Assembly: GCA_015680685.1 (NCBI GenBank) | Contig: MNCI01004112.1 | Coordinates: 119,403 to 183,402 of the forward strand | Reading direction: 5' to 3' | Length of the DNA: 64,000 bases | Source of the DNA: Gnetum montanum | Taxonomy: Eukaryota > Streptophyta > Gnetopsida > Gnetales > Gnetaceae | Shown: positions 23,712-34,787 of the stretch, in pieces | Numbering within the stretch: position 1 is the stretch's first letter | Layout: each line of letters starts with the position of its first letter | Made by a program: the position numbers and the translations under genes | The notes under the pieces: model-generated | What the model saw: the letters and a program-made list of their open reading frames with translations, nothing else | What the model was told of the DNA's origin: nothing | Databases searched by the model: none

Positions 23712-24910
23712 CCATCCGTGCTAACCATTACAATGGCTCTTCAAGTTTTCTACCCTTTTGTTATACACTTTCTTTATTTTTACACCCTTTTTATTTTACA
23801 TTTTGTTAATTTTCCAAAATTTTTGTTTTACAACATTGTTAGTATGTTTTATTTTTCTTGAATATTTTACAATTTCTTTTATATTTTTCCTTATTTTGAT
23901 GTGAATTTTTTTTATTTTCTAATAAAATTTCTTTGTTGCCAATAGGACAAAGTGATGCTATAGCTATTTGCCAATGGTGGTTTATACTTAATATTTTTAT
24001 TGCTAATGTCTAGTTTCTTTTTCATGGAATAAGTAGTGAGTCCACATTATCCACCCACCCATTACCTCTATGGTTTTTCTTATTTTGGAAGTATGGGATC
24101 CCTTTTTCATTAATGAAATTTTAATGAACTTGTGACCTTGGTAGTTTTTAAACTTGCAAAGGATTTAAAGGTTTGAAAAGGGTGTGACTTCAAGGGGATT
24201 CATTACTCTTTGTACTCTTCTACTTACTTAAGTGCTTAAGTTTTTTTCATGGATTTCTCATTGTTCCATGTTGATCAATAACAAGAAGTTGAATAAGTCT
24301 TTACATGGTGCGGTTCCCATCCAAAATCCCATTAAAATGATGGGAATTTAAAGCACATCCCTTAGACAAAATAAATGGGCTACAAGCACTAGTTATGGAA
24401 CTAAAAGAACATATTACCCATTCCTGAAGGTTCCCTCTAACTAAGGCTCTTTCTCACTTTCCACTTCTCTTTTTTCCTCAAATAAGGAATGGTGTTTGAT
24501 CTATGGGAGCATTCTTGTGTCTCGATGGGGTGGACTAGTCTTAGGGTTGTGATGTGAAGTCATCGAAAGTGATTAGCTTTGGTCTGGACTGAGGATAGAT
24601 TTTATCAAGTTATCTAACAACATAATCCACAAGGAACTTCATGTGACCATGATTTGAAACTCCATTTCACTTTCTCTCTCATCTGTCAATGCTCTCTATT
24701 TTTCACCTCATTGTCAATTTTCATGTCTTGTTAAATGTCTTAGTTTAATGTGTTGAAATTCTTAGGTAAATTCTTCTAGATATGATCCTTAACTTTTCAT
24801 AACCATTAATCAACTGAGGGGCCCATGGGCTCCTTAGGTTGAGGTTATGCAAGGGCAAAAAGAACATGAACCTGCTATGAGGAAAACCCACTTACATAGC
24901 TCTTGGTTAG
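23712..24910 (+). other. Ath-2 conserved post-pol noncoding block
   Basis: Extremely T-rich at first (23750-23930), then homologous to the Ath-1 and Ath-3 blocks. Shared pieces are 'tgagtccacattatccaccc' near 24049, a 'gggaatttaaagcacatccc' motif near 24342 and 'aggaaaacccacttacat' near 24880. No ORF. Confidence 0.6.
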
Positions 24911-27468
24911 GCTAGTTAAGTCTTCTAATACCGATTCATAGGGAGCAAGAGCTAACACTCGAAGCCCCCCAAAAAGAAACCTAGTTGAAAGAAGAAAATG
25001 CACATGTGGCTTTCTTTCTATAATAATTAAATTAACATTAACCTATAAAATTAAAATGAAATCAACAACGCTTAGATCTAGCTCTAAAATAAGTTAATCA
25101 ATATTAATTTTAAGAATTAAGAGATAATTTTTAAAATAAATAGCCATAGTGAAATATATGTGCAAGATTCATTAGATTAATGAAAATCAAATCTTTTTTT
25201 ATTCAACCTAAAAAAATATCTAATTAAGATCATTTACAGATTTGTAAACCAAAAAAATGACCATAGAAGCAAATAAATTAATAATCTCAGATTTGTTCAA
25301 TCACATAATAATATTTTATAATTTCCAGCAACACACAAAACAAGATCATCTAAATTTAACTCTTGTAACTATTTTATCATTAATCATTTGATCAGGAAAC
25401 TCATATGTTCAATAGCAGAGAATAGAGAGATCACAACTATAAATTAACATCCTAGGTTTTTCCCCACTCCATCAACTTATAGAAAGATATCAAAATTAGA
25501 CTTGAGAAGGTATAGGAAAAAAGTATAATTTAAAATTTATATCCAATATTTATGCATTCAAAGGGGGAGGGTTCATCAAACAAATTTCAACCAAAACCCA
25601 AATATTCAACAATTTTAAAACATTCACAATTACCCATGGGCCCAAGAATACTCTTACTTTCTAACAATGATACCAATCCTCATATCAAGGATGCTTGGCC
25701 CATGTTAGCAATCTTTTGCCAAAAATGTGCCAAATTGTTACGGGTGTTTTTGAATCATTACAAAAATAACTCTCATCCAAGTCATTTAGGTGTGAGAGTG
25801 TAGATGATGGGTGGAGACATCTAAAAAAAGCAATAAAGGTTTCAACAATCTAAGCTTATAACAACAATCTTGATAATTTCATACAATCATTGTGAAGGTG
25901 GTTAGAAAAGCAAGAAGAGAAACATTTGAGAAAATCAGCCCTTGTTGGCAATTATCAAACATAACAAAGATGGATCATTTTACCTCCTTGCTTAGATATC
26001 TTGCTTACTAGGAGGAATTATTAGAATATTAGATTACTATGCAATAATTGTTTTCTTTCTCCTTACTATCTCCTGTAGTAGCCATAGTTTTCTCTCCCTT
26101 CCTAGCCACACTTCCTACTGTTGTATCCCTTCTTCTTCTTTTTATTCTACTTAGCTACTTTTGCCTTATGTATTTTTTTTCTCTCCTCCTCTCTCTATTT
26201 TTAGGTGGAATAAGGGATAATGGATGATTTCTTGTAACTGACTTCTTGGAAACTGTTTATTTTCTTTTCTTTCTTTTTAAAGTTCTCTCTCCTTTTTTTT
26301 CCAACAATGAGTCATGAGTTCAATTCTATTCATGATCCCAATAAAAAAAATCAATAAAATATGTCTATTCATAGGTTACAAGTTCAACTCCTAAATCAAC
26401 AAGTTTTGATATTTCAAAATTTAGATTTTGCTAGATCTCAGGTTCAATTCCTCTTGATAATTACAAACCATTCAAATGGGAAGGGTTGATCCAAGAATAT
26501 CTATCTCTTTATCATTTATAATTTTCATAAGATGCAAGGAAAATGTTTTCAAAATAGATTCATGATAAGGACAGTTCAAGTTACATAATCAAATAAGGCA
26601 CCTTCTTGATGTGAATTTTTCCATCATTTTATGAGCCTTGGAAGGTCATCATGTGACCTTTCTATAGCCATGGAGAGGGTACTTATACTCTACTATTTTA
26701 AACTAAAAAAAAGCAATGCATCACATTTAAAAATAAAATATAAAGCTATGGTATTTGCATACAATATTCCTAATTGATGGGTCAGGTTCCTCCAACTTGA
26801 TTCATAGATCAAGTTCCTAGTATGAGCATTCTTTTGCATCTAACATACCTATTTTAGCTCTTGTGGCACACCTTAGAGTATTCTCCTCTATTTTTCTTTT
26901 GTTTCTCAACATCTATATCAAAATAGAATAGAAAATATTTTGTTTTCTCATATATTTATTATTATTATTATTTGAAAACATTCCTAGCATGTATTTTAAA
27001 GCATATTTCTTATGCATAAAGTATTTAAACATTTAATCATAATACATATAAAAATCAAATCAAAAAATTTATTACTATTCCAATTGCCCATTTCCACCAT
27101 ATTCCAAATAAAGCACACACATAAGTTATCAACAAAACATGCACACAAACATACAGAAAGACTATTACAATTGTTAACGCAAAAAATCAAGGAGAAGTGG
27201 TTCGTTACAAGTTCCTTATCCTTAGGTATTTTTACAATCAAATCATCTACATTCCCCATTAGTTACATCCAACTGTGTGCTCCTTAAGGAATTTCTCCAA
27301 TAAAATTTCATTCTCCCATCAATTCCTCCATTTTTGTGAACTATCAAACCCTCTTCATGCATTTCATTATGTTCTTAGCTTCATGGGCTTCCAAAAAAAG
27401 ACTTCAATTTCACATAAAACCTTCTTTTATTTCTTGCCTTTTTTGAAAAGTTAATCATGATCAAAAGA
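24911..27468 (+). other. Extra noncoding stretch found only in Ath-2
   Basis: Relative to Ath-3, where the same interval is about 0.3 kb, Ath-2 has roughly 2.2 kb more here. It is AT-rich with a pyrimidine-rich patch at 26040-26300. An 83-codon frame at 25552-25803 has no recognisable motif. It may be a further insertion, but I could not define ends or target duplications. Confidence 0.45.
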
Positions 27469-27560
27469 TGCATCAACGTGGCCTTGTATATGCTAGTCTT
27501 TACATCGATGTGGCCAAGTCAATGCAGTCCCATCAATGCATGGTAAAAATACTATAAATA
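27469..27560 (+). promoter_or_regulatory. Internal U3-like promoter module of Ath-2
   Basis: The stretch repeats the unit pattern of the element's own U3: 'acatcgatgtgg' and 'gtcaatgcagtcccatcaa', against 'gtcaatgcgaccccatcaa' in the 5' LTR near 17345. A TATAAATA box at 27553 follows. A donor-like AAAG|GTATGC at 27708 and an acceptor CATAG before the ATG at 28002 would splice the transcript onto the post-pol ORF. Promoter activity is inferred; the sequence resemblance is seen. Confidence 0.6.
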
Positions 27561-27707
27561 AGGTGAAACACTTAGCAATTTTTGCCATTTTGCTTCAAAT
27601 AAGAGGGGAGTTTATGCAATTTTTCAAAGCCCCAAACCTTCCAAAGCCCATATCGTTTGCACTACTTGTCTGATTTTAGTCATTTTTCAGTCCTCTAGCT
27701 ACCAAAG

Positions 27708-28001
27708 GTATGCTCTACATCTAAAAACCTTAGGTTTTTGACAGAAAAGTTTTTAGAATTTTTCTAACTTCCCCATGGGTTTAATTAATAAAATAATATT
27801 AATTTATCAACCTACTAAAGTTAGACCCTTCCAACAAACATTGGTAACCTAAAATTAATTAAAGTAATATTAAAATAATATTAAAAGATCAATTTGCCAT
27901 GACCACACCTTAGCCAAGTGGAACTATTCCAAAAGAGATAAGGTACTTAATGTTATGAGTTACACACTAAATGCTAATCCTTGATCATGTTGTGGTCATA
28001 G
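27708..28001 (+). other. Predicted leader intron of the Ath-2 post-pol ORF
   Basis: The donor is CCAAAG|GTATGC and the acceptor GTCATAG|ATGGCACC, length 294 bp. The acceptor AG touches the start codon, the same arrangement as in Ath-3 (38408-38668). No cDNA is available. Confidence 0.45.
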
Positions 28002-30863
28002 ATGGCACCAAGATCCAAGCATGGACTTGAGGTAAGAACATCCCAACCTAGGGATAAGCAGCCTAGAACTAGAAGGGGCCAACAAGAATAAACCTAGGAG
28101 TAGAAAGCTAAAACTCATGCCACAAGACCTCTTCATGAGGATCCCAAAGTGGAATCTATTCATCAAATTCTAGAAGAAGTAGAAACAGAGTAATCTCAGT
28201 AAGATGAGATACTGAGTCTCATGCCTAGGCTTAAAGTTACCTTGACCTATGCTTGCCTTGACCAAATCAAGCCTAGGGATGTTCAACATTCAGTTCTTCA
28301 AGAACTAAACTTTGGGATGTTCCTAGAGTTCACTCTAGAGGAAGTCAAAGCTCAATTATGGACCTCTCCCATTTGGCCAATCATCACTTCTAGTGGGGAG
28401 TTATACATGGAAGAGACCTACCTCTTCTAGAACAACCAATAGCTAGGTGCCATAATTGGAATCAAGGACATTCACATGTGTCCTACTTGGTGAGAGAAAT
28501 TGCATACACTCTCATCTTACCTAATACTAGAACCAGCTTAGCAGAGATCTCAACTTAGGTAGACCCTAAGGTAAAGAAGGAATGGATCTAGCAATGTTAT
28601 GGAATGGACTATAAGGAGTATGGTGTGCTCATTATGGTGGAATGTGTGTATTTCAAGATAGTAGCTCATCACCTCAATCTGATGGTGAGGCTCAATAAGG
28701 TGATTGCCTTTTCCACCTGTGCATGTGCTATTCTAAGTGGAAAATTCCCCATTAATCTTCCATAGCTAATCTATCTATAGATAGAGAAGTAGTTCAAAGA
28801 GAATAAATGTGGAAGAAAGACCCTACTCTTTCCTTGCCTCATCAAAAAACTATGCAAAAGGGAAGTAATAGTTCACTATGCAAATGATGTAATTAGGCAT
28901 GCTCCTTCTGCCTCTTATGTAGAAATGATGAAAGATAAGACCCCTACCACAAACAAGGAAGAGCAGCAACAACCACCACCTCCATCATCCACTCACAAAA
29001 TAATTCCAAAGTCCCATGCTATCCTTAAATTAATGCACAAGATCCAATAGCAACTCTTGCATGAGCAAGAGCAATGAGTAGGAATGAATGGTGGCAATCC
29101 ATCTGTGTGTCACCTAGCAATGAGTCACCTCAATGAAGTGGTTCAAACCATCAGCCAAATGGAGGAAGGTGGGCTAATTTTCTCAGCCCAAATAATGCAA
29201 TTATCCACAAGATTAAATCCTAGCAATTGAGAGGTAATAGTATCTCTCTCACAACAGCAACAATTTCCAAAAATCTCTAGGAATGCCGCTACTTTCTTGG
29301 TGCATCTAGAGAAGGAAAAAGAGGCAACTATCTTAGTGATGTAGCACCATGGGTAGGAGAAAGCAATAGAGGTGATTGCTAATAGAATTACCAAGGCATT
29401 TAATGCACCTACAGTATCTATAACAGATGTTTCTACACTCAAAGATGTGCAAATGTCCATAGGAATAGATAGTGGTAGATTGAGTGCATCCCATCACGAG
29501 GAGTTGCTAGATTGATTGGTAGAAACTAGGCAATTGATTTTGGATGTCTTTGATCTTCTAGATACAATCACAAAAACTAAGCCAATGCTATTGGAAGCAA
29601 GAGGAAAATGCATTATCATGGAGGGGCAACTTGAAATAGCCTAAGCTCAAAACCAACACTTGGCTATGGAGGTTGTTGAACGAAGCATCCACCTTGATGA
29701 TCCTATGCTTCTCAACCCTATATTGACCCATGATGAAGCTTTTCAATAGGTTTAGGATAAGCTCAAGAAGGTTAAAGATGCAAAGGAGATGATAATCTTT
29801 GAGAAATCCTTAGCCGATGCCACCATTCATAATATCCAAAAGGCCTTAAACCAGATTCACTAGGAGAATGTAACTTTAACTGCAGAAAATCATCATCTAT
29901 GGAATATTAATGTGCAGAAGCATCAAATGCAAAATTTCATCCATCAATAGTAGGAGTAGCTAGTTAGAGTGAATAACAAACTAAGGAGATTGATAGCAAA
30001 AAATAGAAATCTCTCCATGAAGGAAGTCTAGGCCCTTCACCAGAAATCTACAATAGAGGTAGCCTCCTAGAAAAATAAGCCTCTCAAGTTTAAGAGAGTC
30101 AAAAATCACTATAGAGATTAGGTTGGTCTAAAAAAAAATTAATGAGAAACATATTCAAATGATGAATGTAATAGTTAATGAGGCCCTCTAGTAGCTCAAG
30201 GAAGGAGGTGATGTTTGGCAGCCTATCATTAATGGGCTTAATGACTACAACAAGGTGGAGATCTAGATGAAGGAGGTGTAGATCGAGGAGATGACGAAGT
30301 ACATGAATCTTGCCAATCTCCATTATGCAAATTTAGCAATGTTGACTACCAAACAACCATGGTCTGAATTGAATAAATAGGTGGCTAGTTCATACTTGTT
30401 GTACAAAGTAGAGTTCAAGCATCACAAAGATACCAAGCAGAAGCTTGAGGTGGCAGATGCAGAACTCAATGTTTACAAGTAGCGCTTCACCAATCAATGG
30501 TCTATAGATGAGAACCTAACCATAAGAATAAGTGACTACTAGGAGCTACAAAATGTAGTAAATGTATTAGATGTGGAATGCAAAAATTTCACTACTTGAT
30601 TCATTAATGTGAAGGAGTTGTTCACAGTAATGCCTTGTGCTTAGGATGTTCCCACACTAGTCCATATTTATGATGTAGTATGAATCGTAAATGATCCAAA
30701 AAATAAGAAGGAGAAGATGAAGGTACTATTAGACACCTTTCGTCTTCCACCAAAATTTGTAGTTGTCATAGGTCAACCACAACCACTTCAACCACTACAT
30801 GCACCTAAAGCAAGAGAAGGTCCTTTGAAGCATTAGGAACCTCCAATGCCTAGGACTGTTTAA
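28002..30863 (+). pseudogene. Ath-2 post-pol ORF (env-position accessory protein)
   Basis: The ORF starts MAPRSKHGLEVRTSQPRDK at the predicted splice acceptor and can be followed, through many TAG and TGA stops and a few frame changes, to a TAA at 30861. The N-terminal part is basic. The middle contains LEFTLEEVKAQLWTSPIWPI and the second half is rich in Lys, Glu, Gln and Leu, fitting long coiled coils. Pro-rich PPKFVVVIGQPQPLQP lies near the end. It is homologous to the Ath-3 ORF. It occupies the place of the env-like ORF of Athila elements, but no signal peptide or transmembrane segment is evident. Function unknown. Confidence 0.65.
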
Positions 30864-31100
30864 ACTTCTTCCCTATCTTCCTGTCATAAGAGGAATTATG
30901 TTTGTTATTTTTTTCTTGGTATTCAATTTTGTTATCTTGAACACCAAAATTTTGTAATGATTGTAAATTCGTACACTCAAGCACTTAGTGTTTGTTTGTG
31001 TTTGCGTATGTCAATAGTTATTTAATAATTACATACCTTCCCAAAATTTTGTAAGAAATTTGTTCCTCCTTTTGTTCACATGAGGACAAATTTTTATTCA

Positions 31101-31111
31101 ATCATGGGGCA
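31101..31111 (+). promoter_or_regulatory. Ath-2 3' polypurine tract
   Basis: ATCATGGGGCA ends exactly where the 3' LTR begins TGATGAG. The preceding 'gaggacaaatttttattcaa' is shared with Ath-3 (59775-59792). Confidence 0.75.
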
Positions 31112-31724
31112 TGATGAGTTATGTCATGGATTACATCGATGATGCTTTGTCAAGGTGGGCTTGTCAATGCAACCACATCGATGTGGCTACATTGATGTAT
31201 GATTTGATACGTTGATGTGACCTTGTTGATGTAGTGTCTATTTTTGCCTATAAATACATGCTCACCCATTGTATTTATTGTAATCTTTTATCATAAGTAT
31301 GACTAATTTGAGCATATGCTTGGTGCTTGGTAATCCCAATAACACTTAACATTTGGTAACCTAGTAGTGTTAAATACGTTCAAGATGTGTATGGCAAATC
31401 GGAATGGATGCTTATGTTGGGATTAGTTAAATGTTAGCTAGCTAGATTAAATTGGCATTTAAATTATTGTATTCATTATTCTTTATTCTTAGGTGACCTA
31501 AAACATAAAGTGTAAAAATGATAAAAATCATATGCCTTGGTTGCACTTAATCATACCTTTGCATTTAGCAAGTGTAATTGGGAAGACAATGATTGTAATG
31601 GTTAGTTTTACTTCCTATGGACTAGCATACTTAGAAGGTTATAATTCTGCAAAATTTGATTGAATCATGCATGAACACTTAGTGATTCATATGGTTGGGC
31701 GTAGGGTCTACTGTCTGGTCATCA
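31112..31724 (+). repeat. Ath-2 3' LTR with internal deletion
   Basis: Matches the 5' LTR from TGATGAG to ...CATCA but lacks about 305 bp corresponding to roughly 17477-17783. The breakpoints in the 5' copy both carry 'cata', so a microhomology-mediated deletion after insertion is likely. TATAAATACA is retained at 31249. The R and U5 start, including the polyadenylation region, are lost. Confidence 0.9.
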
Positions 31725-31729
31725 ATGAT

Positions 31730-31989
31730 AATCCCATGTCTAATAACTCAAAAGATCATAATGATTATTAAGATCATATTGAAAAGTACAAATAGATGAA
31801 AACAAAATCATTATGCTAAGGTAGAAATAATGATAGACATAATATACATGAGAAAAAAATGAAAATATAAAAATATAAGAAAATGCAACTTTATAAAAAT
31901 TAAGTGCATGAAAAATAAGAAGAAAGCATGCAACTAAGGATCCACCAAGTGTTCACAAGGGGCACTTGAGCAAAAATTCTTTAAATAAA
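31730..31989 (-). other. Tat-1 sequence between integrase and Ath-2 insertion
   Basis: AT-rich, no ORF. It is the proximal part of the Tat-1 3' noncoding region that continues at 17293 on the other side of Ath-2. Confidence 0.5.
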
Positions 31990-32565
31990 ATTCATTAAAA
32001 TTTCTATCTAATTTGTCTTGCAAATTAGCAACTTTGTAAACATTAAGGCCAATGACATCTGTGACTTGGCATGGGCCTAATCACATAGGAGAAAACTTAT
32101 TTTGGGGACCTGTTTGACCAAATGCTCTATCAATCTTAAGAAATAGATCAACTACTTAAAAAATTTTAGGTGCATACTTCTTATCAAACCATCTTTTAAA
32201 AATTTTTTAATCATTAAATAGGCTTCCATCCACTTTAACCCTTTGAAGTTCTAGATTCCAAATGTCAAATTTTTGTGAAATTAAATGTTCATCAGTTGAT
32301 AAATAATCTAAGAAAAAGTAATATGTTAAAACTTGAATATTTATTTGTAACATTGGTTCTTGTCCATATATTAAATCATATGGTATAGTTTTGATTGATT
32401 ATTTATAATGAATTCTATTAGCCCATACTTCCCATTGTAATTGTTCATGCCATATTCCTAGATTTTGAGTTATCATCTTCTTAATTCCATCTGATATAAT
32501 TTTTTTGGATGATTCTGCTAAACCATTACCTTGAGGATAATATTTAGTGAAAACTTTGACAATAA
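31990..32565 (-). pseudogene. Tat-1 integrase, C-terminal part
   Basis: On the minus strand KYYPQGNGLAESSKKI carries the catalytic glutamate of the D-D-E core. It is followed by GIWHEQLQWEVWANRIHY, YDLIYGQEPML and a final AFGQTGPQNKFSP-type block. The zinc finger and both catalytic aspartates are missing because the preceding RT fragment is fused directly to this point. Stops are few (TAG, TAA, TGA). Confidence 0.88.
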
Positions 32566-32940
32566 GAGGAAGTGGGTAATTATCATTAATACAAGAACTA
32601 TTAAGGTTATGAAAATCAATACATAATCATAATTCATTTGTTCGTTTCCTAACATGCACTAGATTTAATATCTAACTCAAATATCTCAGAAGATAAATAA
32701 TTTTAGATTCTAAATTTTTTCAATTTCTACTTTCATCAAAGTTTACATCTTGGAATTAATAGGTCTAAGTTTTTGTCTAAATAGTTTTGTTTTAGGTTTA
32801 AGAGGTATAGTATGTGTCATCACAAGAGGATTAAAAATTTTTAGATCCTAATAAGTTCAAGCTAAAACATCATTAAATTCATGTAACAAACTAATCAAGT
32901 TTTTTTTTCATCTACATGTAAATGAGCTCCTACTTTAATA
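32566..32940 (-). pseudogene. Tat-1 reverse transcriptase, N-terminal fragment
   Basis: The minus strand shows LISLLHEFNDVLA, then MTHTIPLKPKTKLFRQKLR (fingers) and, after several stops, LCIDFHNLNSSC followed by NYPLPLIVKVF. There it joins the integrase at YYPQGNG. The palm with the YxDD box, the thumb, the first RNase H and the integrase N-terminus are deleted. A deletion of about 2 kb between RT and integrase is inferred. Confidence 0.85.
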
Positions 32941-33059
32941 AGGTAGTATTTCCCTTTCTTTTAAATTTGAATTGTTTCAATTTTAGCTACATTGTTCAAT
33001 TACTATTTTTAGATATTTCTTTAGAATTGGTATGTAAGTCATCAAGCAAAGCCTCTCTA

Positions 33060-33290
33060 GTTTCTATTTCAAGAGAGATTTTATTTAAAATATGACATCA
33101 TTGGTTGTATCTTCTTGAGAAATCTTCAAACATTGATTACTAAGTTCATCCTTGGAAAATAAAAATTCATAAATATGATTATCATAGTAAAAAACCTGGA
33201 AAGAAAAGATATTATCTAAAATATAATAAGACAACCATTTCAATGATAATTTCTGAATTCCAAGCATTATGTCTGAATGGAACATCTCAA
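33060..33290 (-). pseudogene. Tat-1 linker between RNase H and RT
   Basis: An open stretch of about 66 codons reads on from the RNase H domain in another frame (MFHSDIMLGIQKLSLKWLSY...) and leads to the RT N-terminal region. No known domain. It matters because it shows that RNase H and RT are continuous here. Confidence 0.55.
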
Positions 33291-33660
33291 GTAGTGGCCA
33301 TTTGAGCTAATGCATCAAGAACATAATTCTCTTCTCTATGAACATGTTCAATAGATATGTAATCCAATTCCTTAAAAAGTTCAAGGATGCAAGCCTTATA
33401 TGCTTTCATGATAGCATCCTTATCATCAAAAATTACATTAATTTAATTTACTATTAGTTGAGAGTCACTATAAATATTGAGTTTAGATAAGTTATAATAT
33501 TGAGCTAGCTTGATCGCATGCATAGGTTCTTCATACTCAACCATGTTGTTGGTCATTGGTTGTGTAAAAATGATGGCTTTAAGGACAGGAGATTCACCAG
33601 GAGGTATGAGCATTATTTCAACCCCACATCCTTTCTTGGAAGAGGCACCATCCACTCTTA
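33291..33660 (-). pseudogene. Tat-1 archaeal-type RNase H
   Basis: The fold is recognisable from RVDGASSKKGCGVEIMLIPP (first Asp), MTNNMVEYEEPMHAI (Glu), LNIYSDSQLIVN (Asp) and EHVHREENYVLDALAQMA (final Asp). This is the second RNase H, resembling archaeal/plant enzymes, that Tat elements carry besides the normal gypsy one. All four acidic positions are kept, with a single in-frame stop at 33443-33445. It lies upstream of RT, directly after the protease region once Ath-3 is removed. Confidence 0.88.
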
Positions 33661-33803
33661 ATATCTAAGTGTTTAAATTAGTAAATTCTGCAAAATTATT
33701 CCTTTAATCAATGTAACAATGATCATCATTAAAATTTGGCTCATCTTCTGATGTTTTAATGATTAGAATCTCCTTACATATTTTTCTTTTCCTAATGGTG
33801 GTA

Positions 33804-34653
33804 TGATGAATCACGGTTTTCCAAGCCCGAATATTGGGTACACGATATCAAGTACGCAATATCATAACCTAGATACAATATCGTGATTCCTATGTTAGCC
33901 TATAAATATAGCATTTAGGCACACTATGAAGATGTCTTTTTGGTAAGTCTTTTGGTCGATCTTTGAGCCAATCTTTTAGTTAGTCTTTTGGTCCATTTTT
34001 AATTCTTTTCCAAGTGCATGCCCGCAATGTGATGCTTGTAATTGTACAGAACCTTTGTTCGAGTGTAACATACTTGGACACACACACAATTAGCAATAAA
34101 GATCGAGATTACTCCATCATTGCAGCATTCACTTAGCTTTTATTTAATTAATTATTTTTTTTTCATAGTTAATGTTTTCTTTATCGTCATATACTATTCC
34201 TGTTGTTAACATGGAATGAGTACGTCTCAATCATGAACATTTAAGTGTAACTACGTGGTAACCCTATAGTGTATCAAGTAGCATCTCAAGTGATGTGCAC
34301 TTGGTAATTCCAAAAGTAGTACACGAATTCCAAGATGTGTACAGATGATTAGGGATGAATGCTCATCGCACTTAGGCTAGCTTAGATTTTATTTCCTATT
34401 GCTTATTAGCTTAATCAAGTTATTTCTCATTGTCTTTAGGAGTAGCATAGTAGTAGAAACCACATAATACACCTCACTCTAGACTAAACCATACATGGAA
34501 AAGCAAATACTAGTCTAGGTGCGAAGATAGCAAACTATGATCCACATATAACTATCTAGGTGCCACAACTAGTCTATCCATGAAGTTTGATTAGATTGCA
34601 TGTACATGCTTGTATTTGTATGGTAAGGCATCATGGTACCTTGCCACTCATCA
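33804..34653 (+). repeat. Ath-3 5' LTR
   Basis: Starts TGATGAATCACGG and ends CTTGCCACTCATCA. U3 has a cluster of GATATC/CAATATC palindromic motifs ahead of TATAAATATA at 33901. It aligns across its length with the 3' copy. Confidence 0.92.
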
Positions 34654-34654
34654 T

Positions 34655-34672
34655 TGGCACCATTGCCAATGA
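34655..34672 (+). other. Ath-3 primer-binding site (tRNA-Asp type)
   Basis: TGGCACCATTGCCAATGA, against TGGCGCCGTTGCCGGGGA in Athila: four differences, all G-to-A. It begins one base after the LTR. Confidence 0.88.
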
Positions 34673-34787
34673 CAATGCTAGTTATCTAAATTAGTTATAT
34701 CATACAAGGTCGCTGTAATAGGATATTAATGATACATCTTTCAAACAAAGAAATTAAATTTAATTAAGTCACACAAAATTCACAGTA

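Larger units (their letters stand above)
17294..31724 (+). mobile_element. Ath-2, Athila-type element with post-pol ORF
   Basis: LTRs of 920 and 613 bp flank a 12.9-kb interior with a tRNA-Asp-type primer site, gag, RT-RNase H, integrase, a long noncoding stretch and a large post-pol ORF. The same five bases, atgat, lie immediately outside both ends (17289-17293 and 31725-31729). It is inserted in the 3' noncoding region of Tat-1. No protease motif can be found, so the copy was defective by deletion as well as by point decay. Confidence 0.92.

Noticed and set aside
26996-27287. Overlapping frames of 87 and 91 codons on both strands
   Set aside because: AT-rich sequence with no motif, no homologue in Ath-3, and both strands open; likely chance.
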